The notes under the pieces: generated by a model
The model's database searches: none
Seen by the model: the letters and a program-made list of their open reading frames with translations, nothing else
What the model was told of the DNA's origin: nothing
In this document: positions 23,492 through 34,650 of the stretch, in pieces
How the letters are laid out: each line of letters starts with the position of its first letter
How positions within the stretch are numbered: the stretch's first letter is position 1
Assembly (NCBI GenBank): GCA_034509735.1
Contig: JACGWO010000006.1
Span: 34,341,141 to 34,405,140, forward strand
Direction: 5' to 3'
DNA from: Sesamum alatum
Taxonomy: Eukaryota > Streptophyta > Magnoliopsida > Lamiales > Pedaliaceae
DNA length: 64,000 bases
Position numbers and translations under genes: made by a program

Positions 23492-23534
23492 AAGCAGACA
23501 GCATTAATGCCGAAGAAAACAAAGTCGAAAATTT

Positions 23535-23693
23535 TTGACCGAGTCAAAGCAACACGTGTCACACATACAGCAACACGTGTCATTCATGTAATACGTCTGG
23601 AGATGACTCCAGCCATGTGTCTTAATGCATAAGACACCTGTCAATCACAGACGATTTGAAATAATACTTTCAGATCCGGCCTCCCTATAAATA
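23535..23693 (+). promoter_or_regulatory. Viral promoter, copy B
   Basis: Same element order as in copy A: W-box palindrome 23535-23547, G-boxes 23553-23558 and 23574-23579 (21-bp spacing kept), two dyads, TATAAATA 23686-23693. One G is lost between the dyads and the TATA relative to copies A and C. Confidence 0.75.
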
Positions 23694-23933
23694 CCCCCTC
23701 TTAGATCATTAGAGGCAGACCGAAAACACCCTTGTACATGTATATCACCTTCTTTGTCCCTCACTAAATAAGATTTCAGCTTTGTGTACGAGTTTACACT
23801 TCTGTAAGTTTTTTACTTTAAATTATTGTATTTATTTATTGTATTTGTATTCATTTTAATTTTGCTTTTAGCCTAATGGAAGGCTAAGTTCATACTGTTG
23901 AATTATCCATGACAACGAAGATGGCAAGGTTCT

Positions 23934-23958
23934 AAAAAAAAAAAAAAAAAAAAAAAAA
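23934..23958 (+). repeat. Viral intergenic A-run, copy B (25 A)
   Basis: Shortest of the three A-runs, at the same place in the unit. Confidence 0.85.
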
Positions 23959-24245
23959 GTATTTAAATTTATGATAAATATACGGGGAAAATAAATGAAT
24001 ATGGAAAGGAGACCCTTTGGGTCGTTCCCTTAAATTATGAGGATGAAGGAAGTCTGTTTTACCACTGCTGCCCGGTTTTGCCAAATATGGCGTTGTGTGG
24101 GCCTTTTGGTGGTGTTTTAAGACTGAATTCGTACTTATTAATTTAACGGAGCGTAAAAGGTTCCCAAATTTACTCTATTCCTATTCATTTAAATTCTCTT
24201 TATATAGATCACAATTTAAGATACTCCTTTATTTTGATCGCCTTT

Positions 24246-24372
24246 CGCCTACATGGTCGGATTTACATTCCGCCTACATGGTCGGATTTTTTGGCGATTT
24301 TTGTATATTTTTGGTATCTCTCGTCTTCCGCCTACATGGCCGGATTTATATTCCGCCTACATGGTCGGATTT
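24246..24372 (+). repeat. Leader repeats, copy B (4 x 20 bp)
   Basis: Units at about 24246, 24270, 24328 and 24353, same spacing and same TGGCC variant in unit three as in copy A. Confidence 0.9.
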
Positions 24373-24434
24373 TACGGCGAGGTTTTGTATTGTATATTCC
24401 CGATCCCTCCATGGCATGTCGCCATGGCTCCTTA

Positions 24435-24446
24435 TGGTATCAGAGC
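24435..24446 (+). other. Primer-binding site for initiator tRNA-Met, copy C
   Basis: TGGTATCAGAGC is the standard caulimovirid site complementary to the 3' end of initiator tRNA-Met, where minus-strand DNA synthesis begins. It lies about 60 bp downstream of the last leader repeat and about 60 bp upstream of the likely ORF1 start. Confidence 0.9.
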
Positions 24447-24503
24447 CATGTTATTGAAGTTGTATTGGATAATTCAACAGTACTTGTTTATATATTGCTT
24501 AAT

Positions 24504-25562
24504 ATGCAATATTTATCTGTTTCAGATATAAATACTGTTAAAAATTCCAAAAAGGAAGAATATGAAATTCCTAAGAATTTAAGTCAATTAAATAAATGGA
24601 CAATTCCTAAGGTAAATCCTAGATTAATTTATAATTTCGGCCGATTTGATTTTTGGAAGACAAAACAGATTGTAAAGACTAGTGAGGAATCAATAGCCCT
24701 TGATAATGAAGAAAGAGTAATAAACTTTTAGATGCTATGGATATAGGGCATTATCAGGATGAATATAAATTTTTACATATAGGATTAGTACAAATTGCTT
24801 TTAAACCCTTAACATTAGAAGGTTTACCTGAAAGTTTTTTAGCTGCTCTTAGAGATGCAAGGAATTTAGATTGGAAAAAATCTTGATTGGGATAATACAA
24901 TCCAGCCTAGCTCACGGGCCGGTATTTTTAATGTCTATCCGAATTTACAATTGTCCTTATCGGATGCAAATATATTAGATGCTTTAACATTAAATGTTAA
25001 AACTCATGGGTATAATTATACACCCGGATCTGAATTAATATGTGTATGTTATAGAATATATTATAAACTTCTTCATACCCTTAATCCTAACTGTAGAATA
25101 CAAGATAATAAGTCATTAGAACAAACTATATTTTTTGAAACAAATTTACATAGTTCTAGAATTAATACTAGAAGGCAAATAAAATGGAGTGAAATAGAAT
25201 TCCCAGAAAGTTGGATAATTGAGAAAGAAGTTCCAATTTTAAGTCATATAGAAAGTAATTATGCTAGTATTGTTCAAAATCCAGAAGGAAATGTTAGAAT
25301 AGACTTTATTAATAACCAACCAAAATGTTTAAGAAGCAATTCTTCAAGATATTCTACAATATCATATTTTTCACCAGTTGAAATTATGACTCCATCTAGA
25401 GCATCCACTTCACAAAATAGAGAAGAAAATAGCCAAGAAGATATAAGAGAAAATAAAGTTGAACAAATAAGGATTCAGTCTAATAATATTGCTAAAGGGA
25501 TATATAAAGATCCAAGATTAAATGAAGAATTAACTTCAGAAACAAATTTTGTTTATAAATGA
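24504..25562 (+). pseudogene. Movement protein (ORF1), copy C
   Basis: About 350-codon movement protein of the 30K superfamily. The ATG at 24504 is the first in the coding frame after the primer-binding site, though the frame is also open upstream into the leader. Recognisable features: LHIGLVQIAFKPL (about 24772), ARNLDW (about 24858), SLSDANILDALTL (about 24954) and ELICVCYRIYYKLL (about 25032). A Ser/Glu-rich tail follows. It is interrupted by a frameshift near 24727 and a lost T near 24884. It ends TGA at 25560-25562, overlapping the ORF2 ATG by four bases. Confidence 0.88.
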
Positions 25563-27650
25563 ATAATTTAAATCTAATTGATTTAGAAACAGAGATCCCA
25601 TTAGTAGACTATTCTAAAATAATAGATTTTAGTCCTGGATCTCTAGTTAGAAAAGAAATTCAGAAAGAATTCAAGGAAGAAAGATGGAAACCATTTAGGA
25701 AATGGTTCTTTGAAAACTTTAATATAGCAAACCAAAAAAATAATCTCTCAACAATTTTATAAAGAATTAACTATAAGGAATAAAATAGTTGCTTTTGTTC
25801 CCTGGTTTCTCATCAAATATTCAGAACAATATTTAAATGTACTAGAGAGAAAGTATTTTTTAGATAATGGAAAAATTGTTAATAACATATTTCCCCCTCA
25901 ACAATCATTTAAAATGAACTCGAATGAAATAGAAATTAATTTCAAAGCATTTTCAAAATTAATTGAAGATGATACCCTAATAATTACAATGGCCCAAATT
26001 AATGAGTTAATGAAAAAACAAAATTATACAAATTTGTATTTAAATATTATAGGAGAACAAATTACCGAACTAAATAAAAAAAATAGATAAAATATCTAAT
26101 TGGCAGCAGGAAATTAATTCTAAAAATACAGTAATTGGTGGACTAAATAAAGAAATCATAGCAAAATCATCAATCCAACCGCCTCCTGAAATTGAAGATT
26201 TCCATTTAAAACCCTTAGGAGAATTAGAAAAATTATTGGATCAAAAATTTAGGGACTTAAAATTAAACACCTTAAGTGATGACATGACAACTGAAAATAG
26301 TAGAAAAAATTTGCCAGAAGGAATAAATAAAATAGAGAAATATGCTAGGAAGCCTATGCAAACAAAATTTTATTATCCTAGGCCCACACCTCAAGACATA
26401 CTATATGAGGAACAAGAGATTTATGACCAGCATAGCTATAATGGGAAACAAATTTATGAATGGAATATTGATGGTTATACAGAAAGACAAATCTACAATA
26501 CTATTCACAGAATGATGATGTATAGTACTGTCTGTAAAGGAAATAATAATACAGATAAGGCTATTGCTAAAATGATTATAGCAGGTTTTACAGGACAATT
26601 AAAAGGCTGGTGGGATAATTATCTTAGCCCGATGGACAGAAATGAAATTTTGAGTACAGTCAAACCAGAAAATATGGAAGAACAAGCAGTCTATACACTT
26701 GCCATTAATATAGTAGAACATTTTACAGGGAGATGGTCCGATAATAGTGAAAATATTAGAACCCTATTACAGAATTTCCAATGTAAAACTCTAACATCCT
26801 TTAGGTTTTACAAAGATGTCTTCCTTACTAGAGTAATGGAACTCCCAGAATCCAATGATGCTCATTGGAAATCTAGATTCATCGATGGACTTCCTCACCT
26901 ATTCGCTGAAAGGGTTAGGAAGAATCTCAGAAATGGAGGGGTAGCAATAAATTATAATCAATATACTTATGGGAAGTTAATTGGAACTTGCATTCAAGAA
27001 GGTTTAAATCTATGCAATGAAATTAGATTAAATAAACAAATTAAAAGACAAAATTTAACAGAGAAGAAACAACTAGGAGAATTTTGTGCTCAATTTGGAA
27101 TAGAAATGATGCCGTCAGATAGGCAAAAAATTCCCAAATATAGGACCCCAGAGGGAAAAAAGAAAAGACATAAAAAACGGAGTGATAGAAAAGAAAAAAA
27201 TAAACAAAGAAACATAACCAGAAAAGATGAATGGAAAACTAAAAATAATGTAACAAAAAAGATAAGAAGATGTTACATTTGCGGTGAAACAGACCACCTT
27301 GCAAATAGATGTAGAAATAAAAGAGCTAAAAGATTAAAAAAGAAGATTAATAGTCTTAAATTAGAAGACCAAGAAAAAGAAAATATAATAAATACAATAT
27401 TTTCTGAAGGAAAAGAATCTTCCGAATCTGAAGAATTAGAAGAAAATAATCAAGATGAATTAGGAAATATAGAAGAGAATCCTGAGAATTTATCAACCTC
27501 GGATGAATCAAATGAAGAAGAAGATTCTTCTTGTCCATGTAAACAAGGGACTAATGAAGAAGAATCAGATGATGAATTTTATGAATTAATGGCACAATTC
27601 AAAGATTTGTCAACAGTAAATGTCCTTACAGATAATCATATAGCTTGAGT
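25559..27650 (+). pseudogene. Coat-protein region of ORF2, copy C
   Basis: Best-preserved coat protein. It is broken near 25740 and 26085 by extra A residues and then open for 470 codons (26236-27648). The capsid core FTGQLKGWWDNYL (about 26590) resembles Ty3/gypsy Gag. A basic stretch (27150-27265) precedes the knuckle CYICGETDHLANRC (about 27272-27313; C-x2-C-x4-H-x4-C), then an acidic tail. An extra C near 27644 ends the frame; in copies A and B the reading continues toward the polymerase, so ORF2 was probably one coat-polymerase polyprotein. Confidence 0.9.
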
Positions 27651-27700
27651 TGCTCAGGGAAATTAAGGACCCTGAAATAAGAAATATTATCCTTAGTAAA

Positions 27701-29959
27701 ATGGATAACAATAGAGGTTCATCTTCTGAGTCAAATCAGACATATGAAACTTAATTAGTAAACCATTTGAACCCTATACAATTACTGAAGTTAAAAAAAT
27801 ACTCAGAGAAAAACAAACCATTAAAGATAACCCTTCCACTGCAGAAGATCTAAAATTAGAAGTTGAAAAATTAAAAGAAGAAATAAAAAATATTAAGAAA
27901 TATAATCAGACTCTTACTACTAGAATAGAAATATTAGAAATAGACAAAAATAACAAATTCATTGAATTAAGTAAAGAGAAAATTGAGGATAATTTCCTAT
28001 CTACATTAGAGGTAGTGACTAGTCAAAAATGGAATATAAAAGATTGACTTATTGATAAGTAATAATTTTAGAAAAACATTTACTGCTCTAGTAGATAGTG
28101 GGGCAGATATTAATTGTATAAAAGAAGGATTAATACCAACCAAATACTTTGAAAAAACAACTCATTCATTATCCTCTGCCAATGGGCAAAAATTAAACAT
28201 AAGTTTTAAAATCCCAAAAGCTTATATATGTAATAATAAAAAATGTATCCCTATGAGTTTCCTACTAATTAAGGATTTAACAAATGATATAATCTTAGGA
28301 ACACCCTTTCTAAAAAAGATTTTCCCAATAAAAAACATTAATGACAAAGGTATAATAGGAACATTTGAAGATGAGATAATAAAATTTGAATTTATTACTC
28401 AACCAATGGATAAAGTTATTAATGAAATAAGAGATTTAATAATTTCTAAAACAAATCAAATCTGTTTTATAAAAGAAGAAATCAATTCTTTACAGATAGA
28501 TGAATTACTTCAAAATCCAAAATTACAAGCAAAAATTAAAATGGTTCAAAATAAATTCGAACTTGAGACATGTAATGAACACCCTAATGCATTTTGGCAT
28601 AGAAAGAAACATATTGTAAGCCTCCCATATGAAAATGAGTTTTTAGAAAAAAATATTCCCACTAAGGCGAGACCTTGTCAGATGAATTCCGAATATCTAG
28701 AGTTATGCAAAGAGGAGATTAAGGGATTAGTAGATAAAAAACTAATTAGATCCTCTAAATCACCTTGGTCATGTACTGCTTTTTATGTTAATAAACATGC
28801 AGAACAGGAAAGAGGGAGACCTAGACTTGTTATCAATTATAAGCCCCTCAATAAAGTTTTAAAAATGGATAAGGTATCCAATCCCCAATAAAAAAGATCT
28901 TTTAGATAGATTGCATAAGGCAATAATTTTTTCAAAATTTGACTTAAAATCAGGATATTGGCAGATTCAGATAAGTGAATCAGATAGATATAAAACTGCA
29001 TTTACAGTTCCTTTTGGCCATTATGAGTGGAATGTTATGCCTTTTGGTCTGAAAAAATGCACCTTCAGAATTCCAAAATATCATGAATGATATTTTTAAC
29101 CAATTCTCGAACTTTATTATTGTTTATATTCATGACATCTTAGTCTTCTCCAATAACATAGAAGACCACTTTAAACATTTAGAAATGTTTAAAACGATAG
29201 TCATTCAAAATGGATTAGTAATATCTAAACCAAAAATGAGTATCTTCCAAACTAAGATAAGATTTTTAGGTCACAATATCGAAAAAGGAGAAATAATTCC
29301 CATTAACAGATGCATAGAATTTGCAGATAAATTTCCGGATAAAATTATTGATAGAACTCAATTACAGAGATTTTTAGGAAGCCTAAATTATATAGCTCCA
29401 TATTACAAAAATCTTGCACAAGACACAACATTATTATATGATAGGCTCAAGAAAAATCCATTGGAATGGATAGAAGATCACACTAAAGCAGTTAGGCTAA
29501 TAAAACAGAAGGTTAAATCATTACCATGTCTAACACTAGCAAATCCTAATTGGAAGAAAATAATAGAAACAGATGCTTCTGAAATAGGATTTGGAGGAAT
29601 ATTAAAACAAATCGATAATAATAAACAAGAATATTTAGTTAGATTCCATTCTGGAAAAATGGAAAGCAGCCCAATTAAATTATGCTACAGTGGCTAAAGA
29701 AGTTCTTGCTATTGTTAAATGTGTTTTAAAATTCCAAGATGACTTATTAAACCAAGAATTTATTATCAGAACAGATTGTTCTGCTGCTAAGTTTATGTTT
29801 AACAAAGACTTTAAGCATGATGTTTCTAAACAAATGTTTGCTAGATGGCAAGCACATTTAGCTCCATTTAATTTTACAATAGAACATATTAAAGGAAAGA
29901 CTAATAGTCTTCCTGACTTCTTATCAAGAGAATATCTAAATGAACACAGACATTGGTAA
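27701..29959 (+). pseudogene. Protease/RT/RNase H region of ORF2, copy C (RT active site altered)
   Basis: Coiled-coil linker, protease with DSGA (28094), RT and RNase H. The RT catalytic motif reads YIHD because GAT is CAT at 29131-29133, which removes one of the two metal-binding aspartates. Other differences from A and B: Ala to Thr near 29428 and Thr to Ile near 29470. Frame breaks: lost A near 27749, extra A near 28039, extra A near 28864, extra A near 29056 and extra A near 29660. The RNase H part 29690-29959 is open to its stop. Confidence 0.9.
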
Positions 29960-30302
29960 ATTTAACTGGATTGGAGGAGAATTCTTTATAGGAGTAAGTA
30001 CCTCCTCTAAAATCCCAGATTATTGGGTTGAAGATAGGATTGAAGGAGAAAGTTATTGGATGAATGGACTAAAATGGCCTGTATATAGGTTTGAATTTTG
30101 GGATGAGCCTATTGAATATAAGGCACGACTTAAAAGAATTCAGAGAATAATAAGAAAAAAGATTGAGGAGAGAAAAAAAATTATTTCGGAAATTCTTATT
30201 CAACATCCAAATGCAGACATGTCTTATCATTATCGCATAAAAAATATTTGGATAGCAAATTTGTTGTATCACCAAAAAATTGCAGGATATTATGCCGGTT
30301 AA
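29940..30302 (+). CDS. ORF3, copy C, intact 120 codons
   Basis: Intact copy of the small ORF between the polymerase and ORF4. It overlaps the RNase H frame by 20 nt and ends (TAA) immediately before the ORF4 ATG. The protein has an N-terminal Gly/Phe/Ile-rich stretch, an aromatic segment (about residues 38-60) and an amphipathic basic helix (KARLKRIQRIIRKKIEERKK, about residues 60-80). No signal peptide or transmembrane segment. Family unknown to me; it may be a separate product or a leftover of a pol/ORF4 junction. Confidence 0.6.
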   Translation: MNTDIGKFNWIGGEFFIGVSTSSKIPDYWVEDRIEGESYWMNGLKWPVYRFEFWDEPIEYKARLKRIQRIIRKKIEERKKIISEILIQHPNADMSYHYRIKNIWIANLLYHQKIAGYYAG

Positions 30303-31803
30303 ATGAATAATCCTTTTATTGCAGGAATGCTTCCTCAAAGAGGAAGAGGCAGAAACTCCTCCAATCAGAGAGGAGGTAGATTTAGACCAGGCGAAATTAT
30401 ACGCCAAGGTAACAGATCATTAATTAAAGACAACATTTCCGGAATAGGAAGATACAATAAAGTCTCTGAGGAAGAAAATGAGCTCTTCCAGCAATTCCTC
30501 ATATTTAAAAAGGAGCAGAAAAAAAATCGCCGCCGAAGAAGTATCATCTTCTTCAGTATCTTATGCTAAAATATTGGAAGAAGAAGATGAGTTAGTAAAC
30601 TATAAATTTAGTGAACATCAGGAAGTAATTATACTTCTGGAAAATGAGGATTTAAGGTGGGAAAAAGATCCATGGTATCTAATGAAAAGATATCTGGATG
30701 TGACAGCATTCACAGCAGGTTCATATAAACCAAGGGCTCATTATGAGTGTATCCTGAAAGCAATGCAAAGTGTTGAAATTACTCACACTTATTCCAATAA
30801 TGGAAAAGAATTTAATTACTCAAAAGCAGTAATAAAAAAATTCATTACTGCTGTTGAATGGGGAATTAACCCATTAGGTGAAAAAGAATATATTCATCCA
30901 GAGTCTAAATCCCCAATAAAATTTAATTATTGGGACTATGTTGAAGCATTCAACAAAACTTTTCTCTATGAAAATTATAAGAGAAAACACACATGGTTTT
31001 TCAAAATTTGTCCATTAGTTTTCCAACAAGAAGTACCAAATTGGGTATTTCAATGGTGGTTAAATTATGGTCCTCCAATTTCTATACTCCCTGAAATTTT
31101 CCAGGGTTATTATACGGAATGGATCAATTGTTCGCCAAAAATTATCCAGGCGGAAAAATCACAGAAATGGATTGAAGGAATGGCCTCATTCTTCTTTTTT
31201 ATGGAATTCTCACTTCCATGGATTTGGAAATGGCTACCTGAAGTAGGAATGACCTTACAAAAAATTCCTTGTATTAAAAGGAAATCTTGTTCTAAATTCT
31301 GGAGTAAATTAATGCTCATCAATCCGGAAACAAAAAAATATTTTTGTCAAGAAGCACTTGATGAAATGGAGGAAAAACTCCAAGAATACAAAGCACTCCT
31401 GGAGAAGGAAGAAAGTCAGACTCCTAGCCCATTCGAGCAAATATCGCAAAGAATCAGGAGCAAGAGAGGTATTATCTCTAAAGAACAAATGATTGAGGAA
31501 TATCTCAATCAAGTCCAGAAAGACCTCAAACGAAATCTGACAGGAGCAGAGTCCCCAATGGAAACCTCTTCCAAAGATGAAGAAAATAAGTATTCTTGTT
31601 TAGCAGGGGAATCACAAGACCCATTTGAAGAATCCAACCACGAAATTATCCTTGATCAACTATTTCAGGGAATCAGGACTGCTTTGAAAGCAAAATCAAA
31701 AGTTGGGACTTCTGAATCTTCAGAGGAACAAAGGATAGATTACCACAAAAGATCCGAAGAAGAATCGGAAGAAAGTAATTTCTCCAAAATAATGAAGAAA
31801 TGA
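30303..31803 (+). pseudogene. ORF4 (unknown function), copy C, one frameshift
   Basis: Nearly complete about 500-codon ORF with a single extra A near 30524. The N-terminus has RGRGRN and RGGRF (RGG-like). A Ser/Glu-rich linker leads to a globular, Trp-rich domain (about 30640-31300; motifs DPWYLMKRYLDV, NWVFQWWLNYGPP, YYTEW). The C-terminal third has a coiled-coil-like segment (DEMEEKLQEYKALLEKEE, about 31358) and an acidic/Ser tail. The size and position suit an inclusion-body/transactivator or the unassigned second ORF of florendovirus-like genomes; neither is proven. Confidence 0.75.
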
Positions 31804-31846
31804 AAGCAGACAGCATAATGCCGGAAGAAAACAAAGTCGAAAATTT

Positions 31847-32006
31847 TTGACCGAGTCAAAGCAACACGTGTCACACATACAGCAACACGTGTCATTCATG
31901 TAATACGTCTGGAGATGACTCCAGCCATGTGTCTTAATGCATAAGACACCTGTCAATCACAGACGGATTTGAAATAATACTTTCAGATCCGGCCTCCCTA
32001 TAAATA
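31847..32006 (+). promoter_or_regulatory. Viral promoter, copy C
   Basis: W-box palindrome 31847-31859, G-boxes 31865-31870 and 31886-31891, two dyads, TATAAATA 31999-32006. Identical in layout to copy A. A possible polyadenylation signal, AAATAAGA, lies about 75 bp beyond the TATA (near 32080). Confidence 0.75.
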
Positions 32007-32243
32007 CCCCCTCTTAGATCATTAGAGGCAGACCGAAAAACACCCTTGTACATGTATATCACCTTCTTTGTCCCTCACTAAATAAGATTTCAGCTTTGTG
32101 TACGAGTTTACACTTCTGTAAGTTTTTTACTTTAAATTATTGTATTTATTTATTGTATTTGTATTCATTTTAATTTTGCTTTTAGCCTAATGGAAGGCTA
32201 AGTTCATACTGTTGAATTATCCATGACAACGAAGATGGCAAGG

Positions 32244-32247
<4 letters not shown>

Positions 32248-32275
<28 letters not shown>
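32248..32275 (+). repeat. Viral intergenic A-run, copy C (28 A)
   Basis: Intermediate length A-run at the conserved position. Confidence 0.85.
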
Positions 32276-32278
<3 letters not shown>

Positions 32279-32563
32279 TTTTAAATTTATGATAAATATA
32301 CGGGGAAAATAAATGAATATGGAAAGGAGACCCTTTGGGTCGTTCCCTTAAATTATGAGGATGAAGGAAGTCTGTTTTACCACTGCTGCCCGGTTTTGCC
32401 AAATATGGCGTTGTGTGGGCCTTTTGGTGGTGTTTTAAGACTGAATTCGTACTTATTAATTTAACGGAGCGTAAAAGGTTCCCAAATTTACTCTATTCCT
32501 ATTCATTTAAATTCTCTTTATATAGATCACAATTTAAGATACTCCTTTATTTTGATCGCCTTT

Positions 32564-32689
32564 CGCCTACATGGTCGGATTTACATTCCGCCTACATGGT
32601 CGGATTTTTGGCGATTTTTGTATATTTTTGGTATCTCTCGTCTTCCACCTACATGGCCGGATTTATATTCCGCCTACATGGTCGGATTT
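32564..32689 (+). repeat. Leader repeats, copy C (4 x 20 bp)
   Basis: Units at about 32564, 32588, 32645 (CCACCT variant) and 32670. Same paired spacing as in A and B. Confidence 0.9.
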
Positions 32690-32756
32690 TACGGCGAGGT
32701 TTTGTATTGTATATTCCCGATCCCTCCATGGCATGTCGCCATGGCTCCTTATGGTA

Positions 32757-32955
<199 letters not shown>

Positions 32956-33493
32956 GTAACATTAATATTACATGTCGTTGGCAAAAACGAGGCTATTTAC
33001 GTTTCCTCAACTCCTCGTTTTAGTGTTTATGATGGTGAGTATATATTATCATTATTAGATGGCATGTAAACTCAAAAGCTCGTTCTTTCCTACTAGACGT
33101 CTTTCTAAACAGATATATAGCGCTCATGCAAAAATGCTATAGACAAGTAACTTCCACACTCTCGAATACTTAAAATTTCATTTATTATTTTTATTCTCTT
33201 TTATTGAGTCTGAGATGCTGATTTAATTATCCTAGTTTGGTTTTAATTAGTAAAAATCTCAAATATTATCCTAACAACTTTACACTATTACATAGTTTCG
33301 AGGAAATTTCATAAAAGCAAATATCCCCCAGACTCAAGGGCATTCGCGGACCTCTTTGAATCAAAGTCTTTGTGAGAAAAGTGTGATACGTACGTAACAC
33401 AAAAATTCAAGGGATAAATGTTAATTATTGGTCATGATTCAAATTATGAATTAAAGACAGATTTCTGACTCTAAAAAAATTAATTTTTTACTA
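32956..33493. other. Intergenic, nothing recognised
   Basis: AT-rich, no open frame with a recognisable domain and no clear repeat. It represents the right-hand host flank of the viral array. Confidence 0.5.
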
Positions 33494-33697
33494 CACTATA
33501 AATGATTATAGGTAAAAAATTATTGTAAATCAATATTATTAACCACGGTTAAATAAAACTATTGCAAAAACTTAAATGTTTGCCACGATTATCAATATTA
33601 ATAACCATTGCAAAGTTGTGATTAATTTATTTTCGCCATAATTTTCTTCTTTTTACCATTATAATCAATCGTAGGAAAAGTCATATTTTTACTAGTG
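33494..33697. mobile_element. Possible CACTA-type MITE
   Basis: 204 bp beginning CACTATAAATGATTATAGG and ending TTTTTACTAGTG, with CACTA/TAGTG ends and internal repeats of the type ATAACCATTGCAAA. The 3-bp flanks (CTA, TCA) do not match, so the boundary call is tentative. Confidence 0.35.
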
Positions 33698-33960
33698 TCA
33701 GTATGTCGATTTTTATCTTCGACTTCAGAGGAATTCATGAACCGTTCGATGTATGATCGATGTATATGTATTTAAGTTCATTTTCTTGTTTCCTGGAATT
33801 AGCAATCACGTCCAAGTTTGATTAACTTTTGATCAAATTCTCAGATGTGACATTATTTTTTTTTTTTTCTTTGTTAGATGGTACAAATCCGTCAAAGAGG
33901 ATTGTGCTGACTCCACGAGTGCTGGTCAGACTTCTTACTGTCGCCAAAAACCAAGCCTTC

Positions 33961-34240
33961 TTTTTTTTTTTTTTTTTTTAAGTGAAAGCGATGAATATTA
34001 TTAATTGAACTGAATCGATTATAATCAATCATATCGACTATCAACATCTAATAGAGATAATTACAGCAATCATACATTGACCAATAATACAATATTACAT
34101 AAATTAAATCTAAACAACCCCTTACTATTGCAATATATAAACAATCCTACTATATTAGACTATCATCCCACACATTGTAGGCCAAGAGATCATTGGTAAA
34201 AAAATCAAACCTTAATCATGCGAGAATTCATGTACATTTA
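33961..34240 (-). mobile_element. SINE-like element, diverged copy
   Basis: A T-run at the left edge (33961-33979; the A-tail of a minus-strand element) is followed by a body sharing blocks with the better-defined SINE at 62913-63182 (GCGATGAATATTATTAAT; CATAAATTAAA). The tRNA-like head is too diverged to place the boxes, and no target duplication was found. Confidence 0.4.
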
Positions 34241-34438
34241 GTCCCACCACATTCGTACCTTATAAAAAATTGAAACCCACATTGTGGATGATATAACGTT
34301 CAAACTTAACCATGGTCTGAAGAACTACCAAACAAGTTTAGGCCTAAAGTAGTGGTGGGGTAGTAAAAGATTAAGATTTTTTCATCTACATTTGGTCCAC
34401 ACACGAACAATTTCTAATGAGTTCTATTGCCATATGTT

Positions 34439-34650
34439 TTTTTTTTTTTTTTAACGAGCGAGTAATTATTAATTTAAAAGTACAATAATATTTCTAAAAC
34501 AATCAATTGTTATCACAATATTCAGAGCACAGTATAATAATATCTATTCAGTCTGTGATATAATAATAAATCCGCATCTATCAATACTAATAAAAGAAAT
34601 AATACAAATTATAAACTATGATTCAAATTTAACAACACATTATGGTATTA
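34439..34650 (-). mobile_element. SINE-like element, partial
   Basis: A T-run (34437-34452) followed by AACGAGCGAGTAATTATTAATTTAAAAGTACAATAATATTTCTAAA matches the 3' part of the element at 62342-62590 over roughly 100 bp. The head is not recognisable. Confidence 0.4.

Larger units (their letters stand above)
16095..24434 (+). mobile_element. Endogenous pararetrovirus, copy B (complete unit)
   Basis: Full 8.34-kb unit from primer-binding site to primer-binding site, joined without spacer to copies A and C. It keeps the 158 bp missing from copy A. It carries the most frameshifts of the three, notably in ORF1 and coat-protein regions, and its primer-binding site is altered. Promoter, A-run and leader repeats are conserved. 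Confidence 0.93.
24435..32756 (+). mobile_element. Endogenous pararetrovirus, copy C (complete unit)
   Basis: Third unit, 8.32 kb, the least frameshifted of the three. It ends within the first five or six bases of what would be the next primer-binding site (TGGTA), where the flanking palindrome begins. It has the longest open coat-protein and ORF4 frames but carries a substitution in the RT active site. Confidence 0.93.

Noticed and set aside
8505..32756. Viral repeats read as an LTR retrotransposon array
   Set aside because: No LTRs, no integrase, a tRNA-Met site once per unit and a 30K movement protein gene; this is a caulimovirid.
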